The notes: a model not told the origin generated them from the letters alone. Counted from the stretch's first letter, positions 1 through 9,841 are shown. The stretch is DNA of 64,000 bases from Pseudomonas sp. MYb118 (GCF_040947875.1 NZ_JBFRXN010000002.1:2604001-2668000), one strand, 5' to 3'. Numbers and translations are program-made.

Positions 1-208
1 CAGGCAGGATGAAACCCAGGGTACGCGTGTGCCGGCTGCGCAGCCCGGCGGCCTGAGGATTGGGGGTGAAGCCATGGAGTTCGACGACCGCGCGGACGCG
101 TTCGACGGTGGCGCTGCTGATGCGTTGCTGCTCAGCCTTGCCATTGATGACATAACTGGCGGTGGTCACGGACACACCGGCCAACTGTGCGATATCACTG
201 AGTTTCAA
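1..208 (-). CDS. fruR: Fructose repressor FruR/Cra, LacI family (5' part only)
   Basis: The gene runs off the left edge, so only about 69 N-terminal residues are present. They form a LacI-type helix-turn-helix ([20 protein letters not shown], then the hinge region with [18 protein letters not shown] and NPQAAGLRS). A TTG start at 206-208 is chosen because AAGGAA lies 8 bases upstream and no ATG or GTG fits. In this family the protein binds operators in the fru promoter and is released by fructose 1-phosphate, the product of FruBA uptake. It is divergent from fruB and shares the intergenic region with it, the usual Pseudomonas arrangement. The effector-binding domain is outside the window. Confidence 0.88.
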   Translation of the reverse strand, partial: MKLSDIAQLAGVSVTTASYVINGKAEQQRISSATVERVRAVVELHGFTPNPQAAGLRSRHTRTLGFILP

Positions 209-354
209 ACCGGGATTTCCTTTTTATTACCGAGCGTGCCCCGACATTGTCGCCAATCCTACCCGATTCCGGGATACGCCTATTGTCGCAACGTATCCGA
301 CAGGTTGTGCTTCAACCGGGCAGCATTATCGAGTAACGTGCCAAACATACTAGA

Positions 355-366
355 TTAAACGTTTCA
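355..366. promoter_or_regulatory. Cra/FruR operator
   Basis: TTAAACGTTTCA is a near-palindrome in the fruR-fruB intergenic space. From memory it matches the Cra operator described at the P. putida fruB promoter. It sits 134 bases upstream of the fruB start. I could not place a convincing -35/-10 pair around it. Confidence 0.75.
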
Positions 367-499
367 GCAAGCGTATTTTCTGCGCATTAGGTGCATTTGG
401 CCGGTTCTGCCGCGAAACCGCCAAAAGCTGCGACCGAGCGCCTAAGCTGACTCATTCAAAACAATACCTGGCGCCCTGACGTGCCAAATAGGAGAACCC

Positions 500-3361
500 A
501 TGCTCGAGCTTACGATAGAGCAGATTTCCATGGGCCAGACGGCTGTGGACAAGTCCGCAGCGCTTGCGCAGCTGGCGCAGCATCTGGTCAACGATGGCCT
601 GGTGGCCGACGGCTACCTCGAAGGTCTGCAAGCGCGTGAAGCCCAGGGCTCGACCTTTCTTGGCCAGGGCATCGCCATTCCCCACGGTACCCCGCAAACC
701 CGCGACCAGGTGCATTCCACCGGCGTGCGCCTGATGCAATTCCCCGAGGGCGTGGACTGGGGCGACGGGCAGATGGTGTACCTGGCCATCGGCATCGCTG
801 CCAAATCCGACGAACACCTGCGCCTGCTGCAATTGCTGACCCGTGCGCTGGGCGAGACCGATCTCGGCCAGGCCCTGCGTCGTGCCAGTTCCGCCGAGGC
901 CCTGCTGAAACTGCTGCAAGGCGCGCCGCAGGAGCTGGCGCTGGATGCGCAGATGATCGGCCTGGGCGTCGCCGCCGAGGACTTCGAGGAACTGGTGTGG
1001 CGCGGTGCTCGTTTGCTGCGCCAGGCCGACTGCGTCAGCGGTGGTTTCTCCGCGGTGTTGCAGCAGGTCGAGGCGCTGCCCCTGGGCGATGGCCTGTGGT
1101 GGCTGCACAGCGAGCAGACGGTCAAGCGTCCGGGCCTGGCGTTCGTCACGCCGGACAAACCACTGCGTTATTTGGGGCAGCCCCTCACTGGCCTGTTCTG
1201 CCTGGCCAGCCTCGGCGAAGCACACCAGGCCCTGCTCGAGCGCCTGTGCGCGCTGCTGATCGAAGGTCGTGGCCATGAACTGGGTCGCGCCACCAGCCGG
1301 CGCAAGGTCCTTGAAGTGCTCGGCGGCGAGCTGCCAGAGGACTGGCCAAGCGCGCGTATCGCCCTGGCCAACGCCCATGGCTTGCATGCCCGCCCGGCGC
1401 AGATCCTCGCGCAACTGGCGAAAAGTTTTGACGGCGAAATTCGCCTGCGCCTGGCCGACGGGCACGACAGCGCCGTGTCGGCCAAGAGTTTGAGCAAACT
1501 GCTCAGCCTCGGCGCCCGTCGTGGTCAGGTGCTGGAGCTGATCGCCGAACCAGGTATCGCAGCCGATGCGTTGCCGGCGTTGCTGGCGGCCATCGAAGAA
1601 GGCCTGGGTGAAGAGGTCGAACCGCTGCCGCCCGTGAGCCAGGCGCGCGAAGTCATCGCCGAGGTCGCCGAAGTACTGCTTGCGCCAGTGGCCGGCAGCG
1701 TGGTCCAGGCCATCCCGGCCGCACCGGGCATTGCCATTGGCCCGGCGCACATCCAGGTGCTGCAAGCCATCGACTATCCGCTGCGCGGCGAGTCGGCCGC
1801 CGTTGAGCGCCAGCGTCTGCAACAGGCACTGGCCCAGGTGCGTGGCGACATCGCCGGATTGATCGAGCGCAGCCAGTCCAAGGCGATTCGCGGCATCTTC
1901 GTTACCCATCAGGAAATGCTCGACGACCCGGAACTGACCGACGAAGTCGAGGCCCGTCTCAAGCAGGGTGAGAGCGCGGAAGCGGCGTGGATGACCGTGA
2001 TTGAAGGCGCGGCGCAACAGCAGGAAGCCTTGCAGGACGCCTTGCTCGCCGAGCGGGCGGCGGACTTGCGCGACATCGGCCGGCGGGTACTGGCGCAACT
2101 GTGTGGCATCGAAACCCCCAGCGAACCCGAACAGCCGTACATCCTGGTGATGGACGAAGTCGGCCCCTCCGACGTGGCACGCCTGGACCCCGTCCGGGTC
2201 GCCGGTATTCTCACCGCCCGGGGCGGTGCCACCGCGCACAGCGCCATCGTCGCCCGCGCCCTCGGCATTCCGGCGTTGGTCGGTGCGGGCGCGGCGGTGT
2301 TGCTGCTGGCGCCCGGCACGCCGTTACTGCTCGATGGTCAGCGCGGCCGCTTGCACGTGGAGGCCGACGCGGCGACCTTGCAGCGCGCCACACTGGAGCG
2401 CGACACCCGCGAACAACGCTTGAAGGCCGCCGCCGAACAACGTCACCAACCGGCGTTGACCAGCGATGGTCACGCGGTGGAAGTGTTCGCCAACATCGGC
2501 GAAAGCGCCGGTGTCAGCAGCGCGGTGGAGCAGGGCGCCGAAGGCATTGGCCTGTTGCGCACCGAACTGATTTTCATGGCCCACCCCCAGGCGCCGGACG
2601 AGGCTACCCAGGAGGCCGAATACCGCCGTGTCCTCGATGGCCTGACCGGTCGTCCGCTGGTGGTACGCACCCTCGATGTCGGCGGCGACAAGCCGTTGCC
2701 CTATTGGCCGATCGCCAAGGAAGAAAACCCGTTCCTCGGTGTGCGCGGCGTGCGCCTGACCTTGCAGCGCCCGCAGATCATGGAAGCGCAACTGCGCGCG
2801 TTGTTGCGTGCGGCGGACAACCGGCCGCTGCGCATCATGTTCCCGATGGTCGGCAGCGTCGATGAATGGCGCCAGGCGCGGGACATGACCGAACGGCTGC
2901 GGCTGGAGATCCCGGTGGCGGACCTGCAACTGGGGATCATGATCGAAGTGCCGTCGGCGGCGTTGCTCGCCCCGGTGCTGGCCAGGGAAGTGGATTTCTT
3001 CAGCGTCGGCACCAACGACCTGACCCAGTACACACTGGCCATCGACCGCGGCCACCCGACCCTGTCGGCCCAGGCGGACGGCCTGCACCCGGCAGTGCTG
3101 CAACTGATCGACATCACCGTGCGCGCCGCCCATGCCCATGGCAAATGGGTCGGCGTGTGCGGCGAGCTGGCGGCGGACCCGCTGGCGGTGCCGGTGCTGG
3201 TCGGCCTGGGTGTGGATGAACTGAGCGTCTCCGGGCGCAGCATTGCCGAGGTCAAGGCACGCATTCGCGAGCTCAGCCTGACCCAGGCCCAACACATTGC
3301 CCGCCAGGCCCTGGCCGTGGGCAGCGCAAATGAAGTACGTGAATTGGTGGAGGCGCTGTAA
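500..3361 (+). CDS. fruB: Fructose PTS multiphosphoryl transfer protein (EIIA-HPr-EI fusion)
   Basis: This 953-residue cytoplasmic protein carries the phosphate relay for fructose uptake: EI takes phosphate from phosphoenolpyruvate and passes it through HPr and EIIA to FruA. Three domains are visible. EIIA spans about 1-150 with H62 in GIAIPHGTP. HPr spans about 285-370 with H296 in HGLHARPA. EI spans about 400-953 with H580 in GGATAHSAIVARALG, followed by the PEP-binding C-terminal domain (EGIGLLRTEL, GVCGELA). The length is close to the 950-residue P. putida protein. AGGAG precedes the ATG. It is the first gene of fruBKA and its stop shares one base with the fruK start, so translation is probably coupled. 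Control by FruR is inferred from the operator at 355-366. Confidence 0.97.
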   Translation: MLELTIEQISMGQTAVDKSAALAQLAQHLVNDGLVADGYLEGLQAREAQGSTFLGQGIAIPHGTPQTRDQVHSTGVRLMQFPEGVDWGDGQMVYLAIGIAAKSDEHLRLLQLLTRALGETDLGQALRRASSAEALLKLLQGAPQELALDAQMIGLGVAAEDFEELVWRGARLLRQADCVSGGFSAVLQQVEALPLGDGLWWLHSEQTVKRPGLAFVTPDKPLRYLGQPLTGLFCLASLGEAHQALLERLCALLIEGRGHELGRATSRRKVLEVLGGELPEDWPSARIALANAHGLHARPAQILAQLAKSFDGEIRLRLADGHDSAVSAKSLSKLLSLGARRGQVLELIAEPGIAADALPALLAAIEEGLGEEVEPLPPVSQAREVIAEVAEVLLAPVAGSVVQAIPAAPGIAIGPAHIQVLQAIDYPLRGESAAVERQRLQQALAQVRGDIAGLIERSQSKAIRGIFVTHQEMLDDPELTDEVEARLKQGESAEAAWMTVIEGAAQQQEALQDALLAERAADLRDIGRRVLAQLCGIETPSEPEQPYILVMDEVGPSDVARLDPVRVAGILTARGGATAHSAIVARALGIPALVGAGAAVLLLAPGTPLLLDGQRGRLHVEADAATLQRATLERDTREQRLKAAAEQRHQPALTSDGHAVEVFANIGESAGVSSAVEQGAEGIGLLRTELIFMAHPQAPDEATQEAEYRRVLDGLTGRPLVVRTLDVGGDKPLPYWPIAKEENPFLGVRGVRLTLQRPQIMEAQLRALLRAADNRPLRIMFPMVGSVDEWRQARDMTERLRLEIPVADLQLGIMIEVPSAALLAPVLAREVDFFSVGTNDLTQYTLAIDRGHPTLSAQADGLHPAVLQLIDITVRAAHAHGKWVGVCGELAADPLAVPVLVGLGVDELSVSGRSIAEVKARIRELSLTQAQHIARQALAVGSANEVRELVEAL

Positions 3362-4302
3362 TGGCCCGGATTCTTACCCTGACCCTCAACCCGGCGCTGG
3401 ACCTGACGGTGCAGTTGCCGCGGCTGGAGCCCGGTCAGGTCAATCGCAGCGATGACATGCACACCCACGCCGCCGGCAAGGGCGTGAACGTGGCGCAGGT
3501 ACTGGCGGACCTTGGGCATCAGGTGACGGTGAGCGGATTCCTCGGTGAGGATAATCTGCAAGCATTCGAAGGCCTGTTCGCCAAACGGGGATTCGTCGAC
3601 GCGTTCATCCGCGTGCCCGGTGAAACCCGCAGCAACATCAAGATCGCCGAGCGCGACGGGCGAATCACCGACATCAACGGTCCGGGGCCGAAGGTCAGCG
3701 AAGCGGCGCAACAGGCGTTGCTCGATCGGCTGGAGCAGATTGCCCTCGGGCATGACGCGGTGGTGGTGGCCGGCAGCCTGCCTCAGGGCATCAGCCTCGA
3801 GTGGTTTCAGGGCGTGGTTCTGGGATTGAAAACACTCGGCCTGAAGGTTGCGCTCGATACCAGTGGCGACGCATTGCGAGCGGCGCTCAAGGCCGGGCCT
3901 TGGTTGATCAAGCCCAATACCGAAGAGTTGGCGCAAGTGCTCGACTGCGAGGTGATTTCGGTCGCCGCTCAGGCCGATGCCGCAGCGCGGTTGCACAGTC
4001 AGGGCATTGAGCACGTGGTGATTTCCCACGGCGCCGACGGCGTCAACTGGTTCAGTGTGGGGGCGGCGCTGCACGCCACGCCGCCCAAGGTCAGCGTGGC
4101 CAGCACGGTGGGCGCCGGGGACTCGCTGTTGGCCGGCATGCTCCATGGCCTGCTCAGTGCCGACACGCCGGAGCAGACCCTGCGCACCGCCACGGCGATT
4201 GCCGCGATGGCGGTGACCCAGATCGGTTACGGCATAGGCGATGCGACGCAATTGGCGCAGCTCGAACAGGGTGTACGCGTGCGTCCCCTGACAGAACAAT
4301 AA
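3361..4302 (+). CDS. fruK: 1-phosphofructokinase
   Basis: A PfkB-family sugar kinase of 313 residues that phosphorylates fructose 1-phosphate to fructose 1,6-bisphosphate with ATP. The N-terminal LTLNPALDLTVQLPRLEPGQ, the glycine-rich GKGVNVAQVLADLG and the anion-hole motif VGAGDSLLAGML with catalytic D254 are all present. The ATG overlaps the fruB TAA by one base (TAATG), and fruA follows after 11 bases. The kinase therefore lies between the two transport components, as in other proteobacterial fru operons. By consuming fructose 1-phosphate it should also reset FruR repression, which is inference from the known effector. Confidence 0.97.
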   Translation: MARILTLTLNPALDLTVQLPRLEPGQVNRSDDMHTHAAGKGVNVAQVLADLGHQVTVSGFLGEDNLQAFEGLFAKRGFVDAFIRVPGETRSNIKIAERDGRITDINGPGPKVSEAAQQALLDRLEQIALGHDAVVVAGSLPQGISLEWFQGVVLGLKTLGLKVALDTSGDALRAALKAGPWLIKPNTEELAQVLDCEVISVAAQADAAARLHSQGIEHVVISHGADGVNWFSVGAALHATPPKVSVASTVGAGDSLLAGMLHGLLSADTPEQTLRTATAIAAMAVTQIGYGIGDATQLAQLEQGVRVRPLTEQ

Positions 4303-4313
4303 GAGGGTTTGTC

Positions 4314-6050
4314 ATGAAGTTAGCCATTGTTACGGCCTGCCCGAACGGCATGGTCACCAGTGTGCTGTGCGCCCGCCTGCTCGATGCCGCAGCACAGCGC
4401 CAGGGCTGGAGCACCAGCGTCGAGGTGACGGACGCCGCGCACCCCGAGCGGCAGTTGTCGGCCGCGACCATCGAGGCGGCGGAGTGGGTGTTGCTGGTGA
4501 CCAGCGCGCCGGTGGACCTGTCGCGGTTCGTCGGCAAGCGCGTGTTCCAGAGCACGCCGGCGCAGGCGTTGCAGGATGTCGAGGCGGTGTTGCGACGGGG
4601 GGCGCAGGAGGCGCAGGTTTGTAAGGTTCCCGAAGCCGGAGTCGAACCGGCACCCGCGACAAGCCATGTGCCGCGGCTGGTGGCGATCACCGCCTGCCCG
4701 ACTGGTGTCGCCCACACTTTCATGGCCGCTGAGGCTTTGCAGGCGGCGGCGAAACGTCTGGGTTACGACCTGCAGGTCGAGACCCAGGGCTCGGTCGGTG
4801 CGCGCAACCCCCTCAGTGCCGAGGCGATTGCCCAGGCCGATGTGGTGCTGTTGGCCTGTGACATCGAAGTGGCCACCGAGCGCTTTGCCGGCAAGAAAAT
4901 CTACCGCTGCGGCACGGGCGTTGCGCTCAAGCACGCTGAGTCGATCCTGAACAAGGCGCTGGCCGAAGGCAAGCAGGAAAGCGCGGCGAGTGGCGCCAAG
5001 GCACCGGCCAAGGAGAAGACCGGGGTCTATAAACACCTGCTGACCGGGGTGTCGTTCATGCTGCCGATGGTGGTGGCGGGCGGCCTGATGATCGCCCTGT
5101 CGTTCGTGTTCGGCATCACCGCGTTCAAGGAGGAGGGCACCCTCGCCGCCGCGCTGATGCAGATCGGCGGCGAGACCGCGTTCAAGCTGATGGTGCCGCT
5201 GCTGGCGGGCTACATCGCCTACTCGATCGCCGACCGTCCGGGCCTCGCGCCGGGGATGATCGGCGGCCTGCTGGCCAGCACCCTGGGCGCCGGTTTTATC
5301 GGCGGGATCATTGCCGGTTTCATCGCCGGTTACACCGTGCGCGTGATCAATCGCTATGTGCGTCTGCCGCAAAGCCTCGAAGCGTTGAAACCGATCCTGA
5401 TCATCCCGTTGCTGGCGAGCTTGTACACCGGCCTGGTGATGATTTACGTGGTCGGCAAACCCGTGGCTGAGATGCTCGCGTGGCTGACGCATTTCCTCGA
5501 CAGCATGGGCACCACCAACGCGATCCTGCTGGGCGTGGTGCTGGGCGGCATGATGTGCGTCGACCTGGGTGGGCCGATCAACAAAGCGGCATACGCCTTC
5601 TCGGTGGGCTTGCTGGCTTCGCAGAGCTACGCCCCGATGGCCGCGACCATGGCCGCTGGCATGGTGCCGCCGATTGGCCTGGGCATCGCCACCTTCCTCG
5701 CCCGCCGCAAGTTCGCCCAGACCGAACGCGAGGCCGGCAAGGCGGCGCTGGTGCTGGGGCTGTGCTTCATCTCCGAAGGCGCCATCCCCTTCGCCGCCAA
5801 GGACCCGCTGCGCGTGATCCCCGCCAGCATCGCCGGCGGGGCACTGACCGGGGCGCTGTCGATGTACTTCGGCTGCAAACTGATGGCGCCGCACGGTGGC
5901 CTGTTCGTGCTGGCCATCCCCAATGCGATCAACCATGCGCTGCTGTACCTGCTGGCGATTGTCGCGGGAAGCCTGCTGACGGCGGTGGCCTACGCCCTGC
6001 TCAAGCGCCCGGAAGTGGTGGAGTTGGCGGTGGAGCCGGTGAGCGCCTGA
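4314..6050 (+). CDS. fruA: PTS fructose transporter subunit IIB'BC
   Basis: The 578-residue membrane component of the fructose PTS, which imports fructose as fructose 1-phosphate. There are two IIB-like domains. The first (about 1-105) keeps a cysteine at C9 in TACPNGM. The second (about 120-220) has C128 in TACPTGVAHTF, the expected phosphorylation site. The IIC domain follows a linker (KAPAKEKTGVYKH) from about 240, with repeated hydrophobic helices, and includes GGPINKAAYAFS and ISEGAIPFAAKDP. AGAGGG lies upstream of the ATG. The duplicated IIB arrangement is usual for FruA. It is the last fru gene; no clear intrinsic terminator follows, only a REPIN. Confidence 0.97.
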   Translation: MKLAIVTACPNGMVTSVLCARLLDAAAQRQGWSTSVEVTDAAHPERQLSAATIEAAEWVLLVTSAPVDLSRFVGKRVFQSTPAQALQDVEAVLRRGAQEAQVCKVPEAGVEPAPATSHVPRLVAITACPTGVAHTFMAAEALQAAAKRLGYDLQVETQGSVGARNPLSAEAIAQADVVLLACDIEVATERFAGKKIYRCGTGVALKHAESILNKALAEGKQESAASGAKAPAKEKTGVYKHLLTGVSFMLPMVVAGGLMIALSFVFGITAFKEEGTLAAALMQIGGETAFKLMVPLLAGYIAYSIADRPGLAPGMIGGLLASTLGAGFIGGIIAGFIAGYTVRVINRYVRLPQSLEALKPILIIPLLASLYTGLVMIYVVGKPVAEMLAWLTHFLDSMGTTNAILLGVVLGGMMCVDLGGPINKAAYAFSVGLLASQSYAPMAATMAAGMVPPIGLGIATFLARRKFAQTEREAGKAALVLGLCFISEGAIPFAAKDPLRVIPASIAGGALTGALSMYFGCKLMAPHGGLFVLAIPNAINHALLYLLAIVAGSLLTAVAYALLKRPEVVELAVEPVSA

Positions 6051-6120
6051 GTTAAGGGCTCATGGCTGTCACCTCCACAATGATTATGCGTCGAACACAA
6101 TTCATGTGAACGCCGCCGAT

Positions 6121-6214
6121 CCTGTGGGAGCGGGCTTGCCCGCGAAGGCGGCGTGTCAGGCGCCGATGATGTTTGATTTTGATGGCGCCATCGCGAGCAA
6201 GCTCGCTCCTACAG
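6121..6214. repeat. REPIN (two inverted REP arms)
   Basis: A left arm of the GTGGGAGCGGGCTTGCCCGCGA type and a right arm ending in CGAGCAAGCTCGCTCC face each other across about 40 bases. The arms belong to slightly different REP variants, so the pairing is imperfect. It lies just downstream of fruA. Confidence 0.85.
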
Positions 6215-6256
6215 TGGATTAGCAGGGTAAACACATTTGTGTGAACACCCATAAAA

Positions 6257-6285
6257 CCTGTGGGAGCGAGCCTGCTCGCGATGGC
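6257..6285 (+). repeat. Single REP element
   Basis: A lone REP with core GAGCGAGCCTGCTCGC and the conserved GATGG tail. It is 17 bases before the stop side of the small minus-strand gene at 6302-6601. Confidence 0.8.
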
Positions 6286-6301
6286 ATCGTTAGCACCACC
6301 G

Positions 6302-6601
6302 CTAAACCGTGGTTTTGTACTCATGCTCGCGCTGCAAAGCCCGCGCCTGCACCACATCCAGCACTGCACATCCTTCGCGAGTGAGCAAATGAACCGCCCG
6401 GATGACGCGCACCAGATCGCAGTCATCGGTGTTTTTCAGGTTCAGGCTGGAGAGGGTATCCATCAGGTCGCGCACCACGCTGAAGCGGTGTGCGGCGCAG
6501 GCGGTGAGTTGGCTGAGTTCTTTGTGGGTGTTGACGAAGAGCACCGGGGAGTCGGCGTCGTGGGTGTCGATTGGCAGGTAACGCGGCATGGCTTCGAACA
6601 T
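6302..6601 (-). CDS. Small conserved-looking protein of unknown function
   Basis: A 99-residue protein starting at the ATG whose upstream AGGAG is 7 bases away. I do not recognise the family with confidence; the size and mostly helical, charged sequence (FVNTHKELSQLTACAAHRFS, RVIRAVHLLTREGCAVLDVV) recall short Pseudomonas DUF3077-type proteins. There is no signal peptide and no membrane segment, so it is probably cytoplasmic. Three cysteines are present. The reading frame stays open far upstream, but that extension runs through a heavily folded leader (6607-6761) and is unlikely to be translated. It stands alone between REP elements, so the context does not suggest a job. Its most telling feature is the leader, which can pair with its own ribosome binding site. 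Confidence 0.75.
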   Translation of the reverse strand: MFEAMPRYLPIDTHDADSPVLFVNTHKELSQLTACAAHRFSVVRDLMDTLSSLNLKNTDDCDLVRVIRAVHLLTREGCAVLDVVQARALQREHEYKTTV

Positions 6602-6606
6602 TGTGT

Positions 6607-6761
6607 AGCTCCTGTATTTGGAGCTGCCACCCCTCGCGGCCAAACGATATAGGTGGCAGCTGCACGCGGGTTGGCCGACCGGATACAGGAACCGGCACAC
6701 CCGAAGGTGTCCCACGCACAGCCGCCATTGGCGCGCTGTAGCGTTCCTGCATCGACCGGCC
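6607..6761 (-). promoter_or_regulatory. Structured 5' leader with competing hairpins over the RBS
   Basis: Read as minus-strand RNA, the region has four pairings. 6743-6761 can pair with 6673-6692. 6718-6739 forms a hairpin. 6697-6710 is a five-pair stem capped by a UUCG tetraloop. A perfect ten-pair stem joins 6652-6661 to 6622-6631. The last four bases of that stem (6622-6625) also belong to a six-pair hairpin, 6620-6625 with 6607-6612, that covers the Shine-Dalgarno GGAG. The two downstream stems cannot form fully together, so the RBS could be open or closed. The ligand or trigger, if any, is unknown. Confidence 0.55.
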
Positions 6762-6950
6762 AAGGTCGTTCGCGGTGTTTTTCCGCGAGTCCAAACTATG
6801 GAGCCGATACCGAAACGCGGCAACAAGATACGTCGTAGGAAAGGTCTTGAAAAGTTGTGTGTCGAGCGGTGGTCAATTCGGCGTGTTGCTTGGGACCTGA
6901 CCGGGGGATGTGATTTTTCTGTCAGGTTTTTTGTAGAGGCTGCTGGCCTC

Positions 6951-7178
6951 TTCGCGGGCAAGCCCGCTCCCACAGTAAGCGGGGTTGAGCACAAAGTTTG
7001 TGTTCCATGCTCAATCCTGTGGGAGCGAGCCTGCTCGCGATGGCGGTGTGTCAGGCGCTGGAGATGTTGGGTTTGATGGCCTCATCGCGAGCAAGCTCGC
7101 TCCTACAGTGGGTATGCGGGGTGAACACATTTTTGTGAACACCCATGAACTCTGTAGGAGCGGGCTTGCCCGCGATGG
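6951..7178. repeat. Cluster of four REP elements
   Basis: REP cores occur at about 6951-6976, 7016-7043, 7083-7109 and 7152-7178 in alternating orientation. They make two back-to-back REPIN-like pairs. Small open frames here encode repeated peptide scraps and are not genes. Confidence 0.85.
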
Positions 7179-7229
7179 TCGTTAACGATGACGCAGGGTG
7201 TCTGGTGCCCTACAGGGGGAGGGGCGCGG

Positions 7230-9755
7230 TCAGTAGACGTCCCGGCGGTAGCGCCCCTGCTCGATCAACCGCTCGACCTCGGCAGCGCCGAGCACCTCGT
7301 TGAGCACTTGGTCGACCCCGCTGGCCATGCCTTCCAGGCTGCCGCAGATGTAGATCGACGCGCCGTCGGCTAGCCATTTTTTCAGTTCTTCGGCACGCTG
7401 GCGCAAAACGTCCTGCACGTAGACTTTCTCGGCCTGATCCCGCGAGAACGCCAGGTCCAGGCGTTCGAGGTCGCCTGAGGTCAGCCATTCCTGCAGCTCG
7501 TTGCGGCAGAGGAAGTCGTGTTCGCGGTTGCGTTCGCCGAACAGCAGCCAGTGCCGCTGCTGCCCGTCGGCGATGCGCGCCTTGAGCAGGCTGCGCAGGC
7601 CGGCCAGGCCGGTGCCGTTGCCCAGCAGGATCATCGGCACGGGCTCGGCCGGCAGGTGGAAGCCGCTGTTGCGCCGCACGCGCAGGCTGATGCTGCTGCC
7701 CACCGGTGCGTGTTCGGTCAACCAGCCGGAACCGATGCCGAGGCTGCCGTCCGCGTGCAGTTGCTGGCGCACGATCAGTTCCAGCACGCCGTCGGCGGCT
7801 ATCGAGGCGATGGAGTATTCACGCATGGCCAAGGGTACGAGTGCATCGACCAGCGCCTGGGCATGCAGGCCGACCAGATGGGCACGGTTCTCCGGCAGTT
7901 GGCGGCTGGCGAGTGCCTGCTCCAGCGGTTGCGACAGGTCATCGAGATGCACCGTGGCGCGGCCATCAATCCCCAGGCCATCGAGGAAATGTTCGATGGC
8001 CCACGGGCAGTTGCGCGGCAGCACTTCCACCAGGTCACCGGCCAGCCAGCTGCTGGTGCTCGGCGCAGTCAGGCCGAGCATGTACACCGGCGCGCCGCTG
8101 CTCTCCGGGTTCATCAGTTCGCGGCGCGCCAGCGTCCAGTTGTCGTAGCTCGGCGCCTGCCAGGTGTCCACGGGCGCCTGGCCGGTCAGCTGGCCGAGTT
8201 GCTGCTGCCAGTGGCGCAGGGCGTACGGGTCACCGCTGTCGACCTCGACCGGGGTGAACAGGCTCTTGCCGCCGTGCTCACCGAGCCAGCTGTGCAGGCG
8301 TCGGGCGAAACCGCAGAAGTGCTGGTACTGGCGATCGCCAAGGCCCAGCACCGCGTAATTCAAGCGTTCCAGGCTCGGCGACTGGCCCAGCACTTTGCGT
8401 TCGAAACCACGGGCGCTGTCGGGCGCATCGCCCTCGCCGAAGGTGCTGACCACAAACAGCGCGTTGTCCGACGCTTGCAGGTCCTGTTCGCTGACGCTTG
8501 CCAACGGCTGCACCTTCACCGGCAACCCGGCGGCCTGCAATTGGCCGGCGGTCTGCCACGCCAGTTGTTCGGCGAACCCGCTCTGGCTGGCAAAACCGAT
8601 CAGCCAGGCCGGGGCGTTGCCGGCCGGTTGCACCAGGCCTTTGCGTGCGTCCTTGATCTGGCGTTTCTTGCGGCGACGGTCCAGGTACAGCAACCAGCCA
8701 GTGACGAAGAACAGCGGCATGGTCAGGGCGGTGAGCGTGAGGATGATGCGCCCGCCGATGCCGAAGTAGCTGCCGGTGTGCAGCGCGTAGATGCTGGTCA
8801 GCAACTGCGCCCCGAAACTTTTGTCGCTGTAGCGGTCATGGCGTTTGATGTCGCCGGTGGCCGGGTCCAGGGTGATCTGGTTCAGGGCGCGATCGTGGGG
8901 CGAATCCTTCAACAGGTAAAACACGGTTGCCGGTTGCCCGGCCACTGGTGGCATGCGTGTGTTGTAGAAGCTCAAGCCAGGGCCGGCGGCGCTATAGATG
9001 CTGCTCCACATGGCCGAGTAGTCGGCGACCGGCGCCGGACCGCTTGGCGCCGGGCCACGGTTGCGTACGCGTTCGTTCTGCGGCGAATCGGAGAGCAATT
9101 GTGTCAGGCCCTTGCTGTACCACTCGTAGGACCAGAACAACCCGGTCAGCGCCGAGAACAGGTAAAACACCAGGCACCAAGTGCCCGCGACGGAGTGCAG
9201 GTCCCAGTTGAAGCTGCGACCTTTTTTCTTCCAGTCCAGGGTCAGCCAGGCACGCCAGCTTTTCCACAGCCGCGGCCAGCGCAGGTACAGGCCCGACAGG
9301 CAGAAGAACACCAGGATCAGCGTGCAGGCACCGGTAATTTGTCGGCCGCTGTCACCCATGGCGAGGAAACGGTGCAGTTGCAGCATCAGGCCAAAAAACT
9401 GCTGACCACTGGCCTCGCCCAGCAGTTCGCCGGTGTAGGGGTCGAAGAACCGCATGGGGCCGCGACGTTCCCCCGGCGGCGCGGTAAAGAAGGCACGGGC
9501 GGCGATGTCGCTGTCGATATCCACCGACAGCATCGAGACTTTCAGGCCGGTGGCCGCTTCGACTTTCTGCACCAGTTCGGCGGGCGGCAGCACACCGGCG
9601 GCCTGCTTCTGCACTTGCAGGACAGAAGGGTTCACCGCGTAAAGGATTTCGTCCTGAAACGACACCAGTGCCCCGGTAATGCCCATCAGGGCCAGGACCA
9701 GCCCGGCACTGATGCCAAAAAACCAGTGCAACTGGAACAGGGTTTTCTTCAACAC
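7230..9755 (-). CDS. piuB: PepSY-domain membrane flavoprotein reductase (PiuB-like)
   Basis: About 841 residues. The N-terminal half is a PepSY-type inner-membrane region with hydrophobic helices near the start, at about 150-170, 200-220 and 340-370. A cytoplasmic flavodoxin-like FMN domain follows ([37 protein letters not shown]), then an FAD/NADPH ferredoxin-reductase domain ([39 protein letters not shown]). The likely role is electron transfer from NADPH across the inner membrane to reduce periplasmic ferric-siderophore iron. The PAO1 counterpart from memory is PA4513, next to piuA and piuC as here. I prefer the GTG at 9753-9755, eight bases after AAGG; an adjacent TTG is possible. The ATG 72 bases upstream adds residues unlike the family. 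Confidence 0.88.
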   Translation of the reverse strand: MLKKTLFQLHWFFGISAGLVLALMGITGALVSFQDEILYAVNPSVLQVQKQAAGVLPPAELVQKVEAATGLKVSMLSVDIDSDIAARAFFTAPPGERRGPMRFFDPYTGELLGEASGQQFFGLMLQLHRFLAMGDSGRQITGACTLILVFFCLSGLYLRWPRLWKSWRAWLTLDWKKKGRSFNWDLHSVAGTWCLVFYLFSALTGLFWSYEWYSKGLTQLLSDSPQNERVRNRGPAPSGPAPVADYSAMWSSIYSAAGPGLSFYNTRMPPVAGQPATVFYLLKDSPHDRALNQITLDPATGDIKRHDRYSDKSFGAQLLTSIYALHTGSYFGIGGRIILTLTALTMPLFFVTGWLLYLDRRRKKRQIKDARKGLVQPAGNAPAWLIGFASQSGFAEQLAWQTAGQLQAAGLPVKVQPLASVSEQDLQASDNALFVVSTFGEGDAPDSARGFERKVLGQSPSLERLNYAVLGLGDRQYQHFCGFARRLHSWLGEHGGKSLFTPVEVDSGDPYALRHWQQQLGQLTGQAPVDTWQAPSYDNWTLARRELMNPESSGAPVYMLGLTAPSTSSWLAGDLVEVLPRNCPWAIEHFLDGLGIDGRATVHLDDLSQPLEQALASRQLPENRAHLVGLHAQALVDALVPLAMREYSIASIAADGVLELIVRQQLHADGSLGIGSGWLTEHAPVGSSISLRVRRNSGFHLPAEPVPMILLGNGTGLAGLRSLLKARIADGQQRHWLLFGERNREHDFLCRNELQEWLTSGDLERLDLAFSRDQAEKVYVQDVLRQRAEELKKWLADGASIYICGSLEGMASGVDQVLNEVLGAAEVERLIEQGRYRRDVY

Positions 9756-9841
9756 GTCGCTCGCCTTGTTCGTTCGAAAGTGGTCATCACGGCGCGCATT
9801 ATGAAGCCGTGGGTTGTCGAGAAACATTCTTTTTTACACAC

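Noticed and set aside
452..2239. Long antisense frame across fruB
   Set aside because: It is the mirror of a strongly supported gene in high-GC DNA; composition is unlike a real protein and no RBS is present. The same applies to long antisense frames over piuA, speC, opuCA, prfC, the dpp genes, roxS and tldD.
6602..6994. Longer 230-residue version of the small unknown protein
   Set aside because: The extension lies over a dense set of RNA stems and a perfect RBS directly precedes the internal ATG.
6985..7185. Short frames over the REP cluster
   Set aside because: Their peptides (repeated CGSEPARDG-like pieces) come from reading REP sequence and recur at every REP in the window.
9756..9827. 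Upstream ATG extension of piuB
   Set aside because: The added residues are charged and unlike the family N-terminus, which starts at the first membrane helix.
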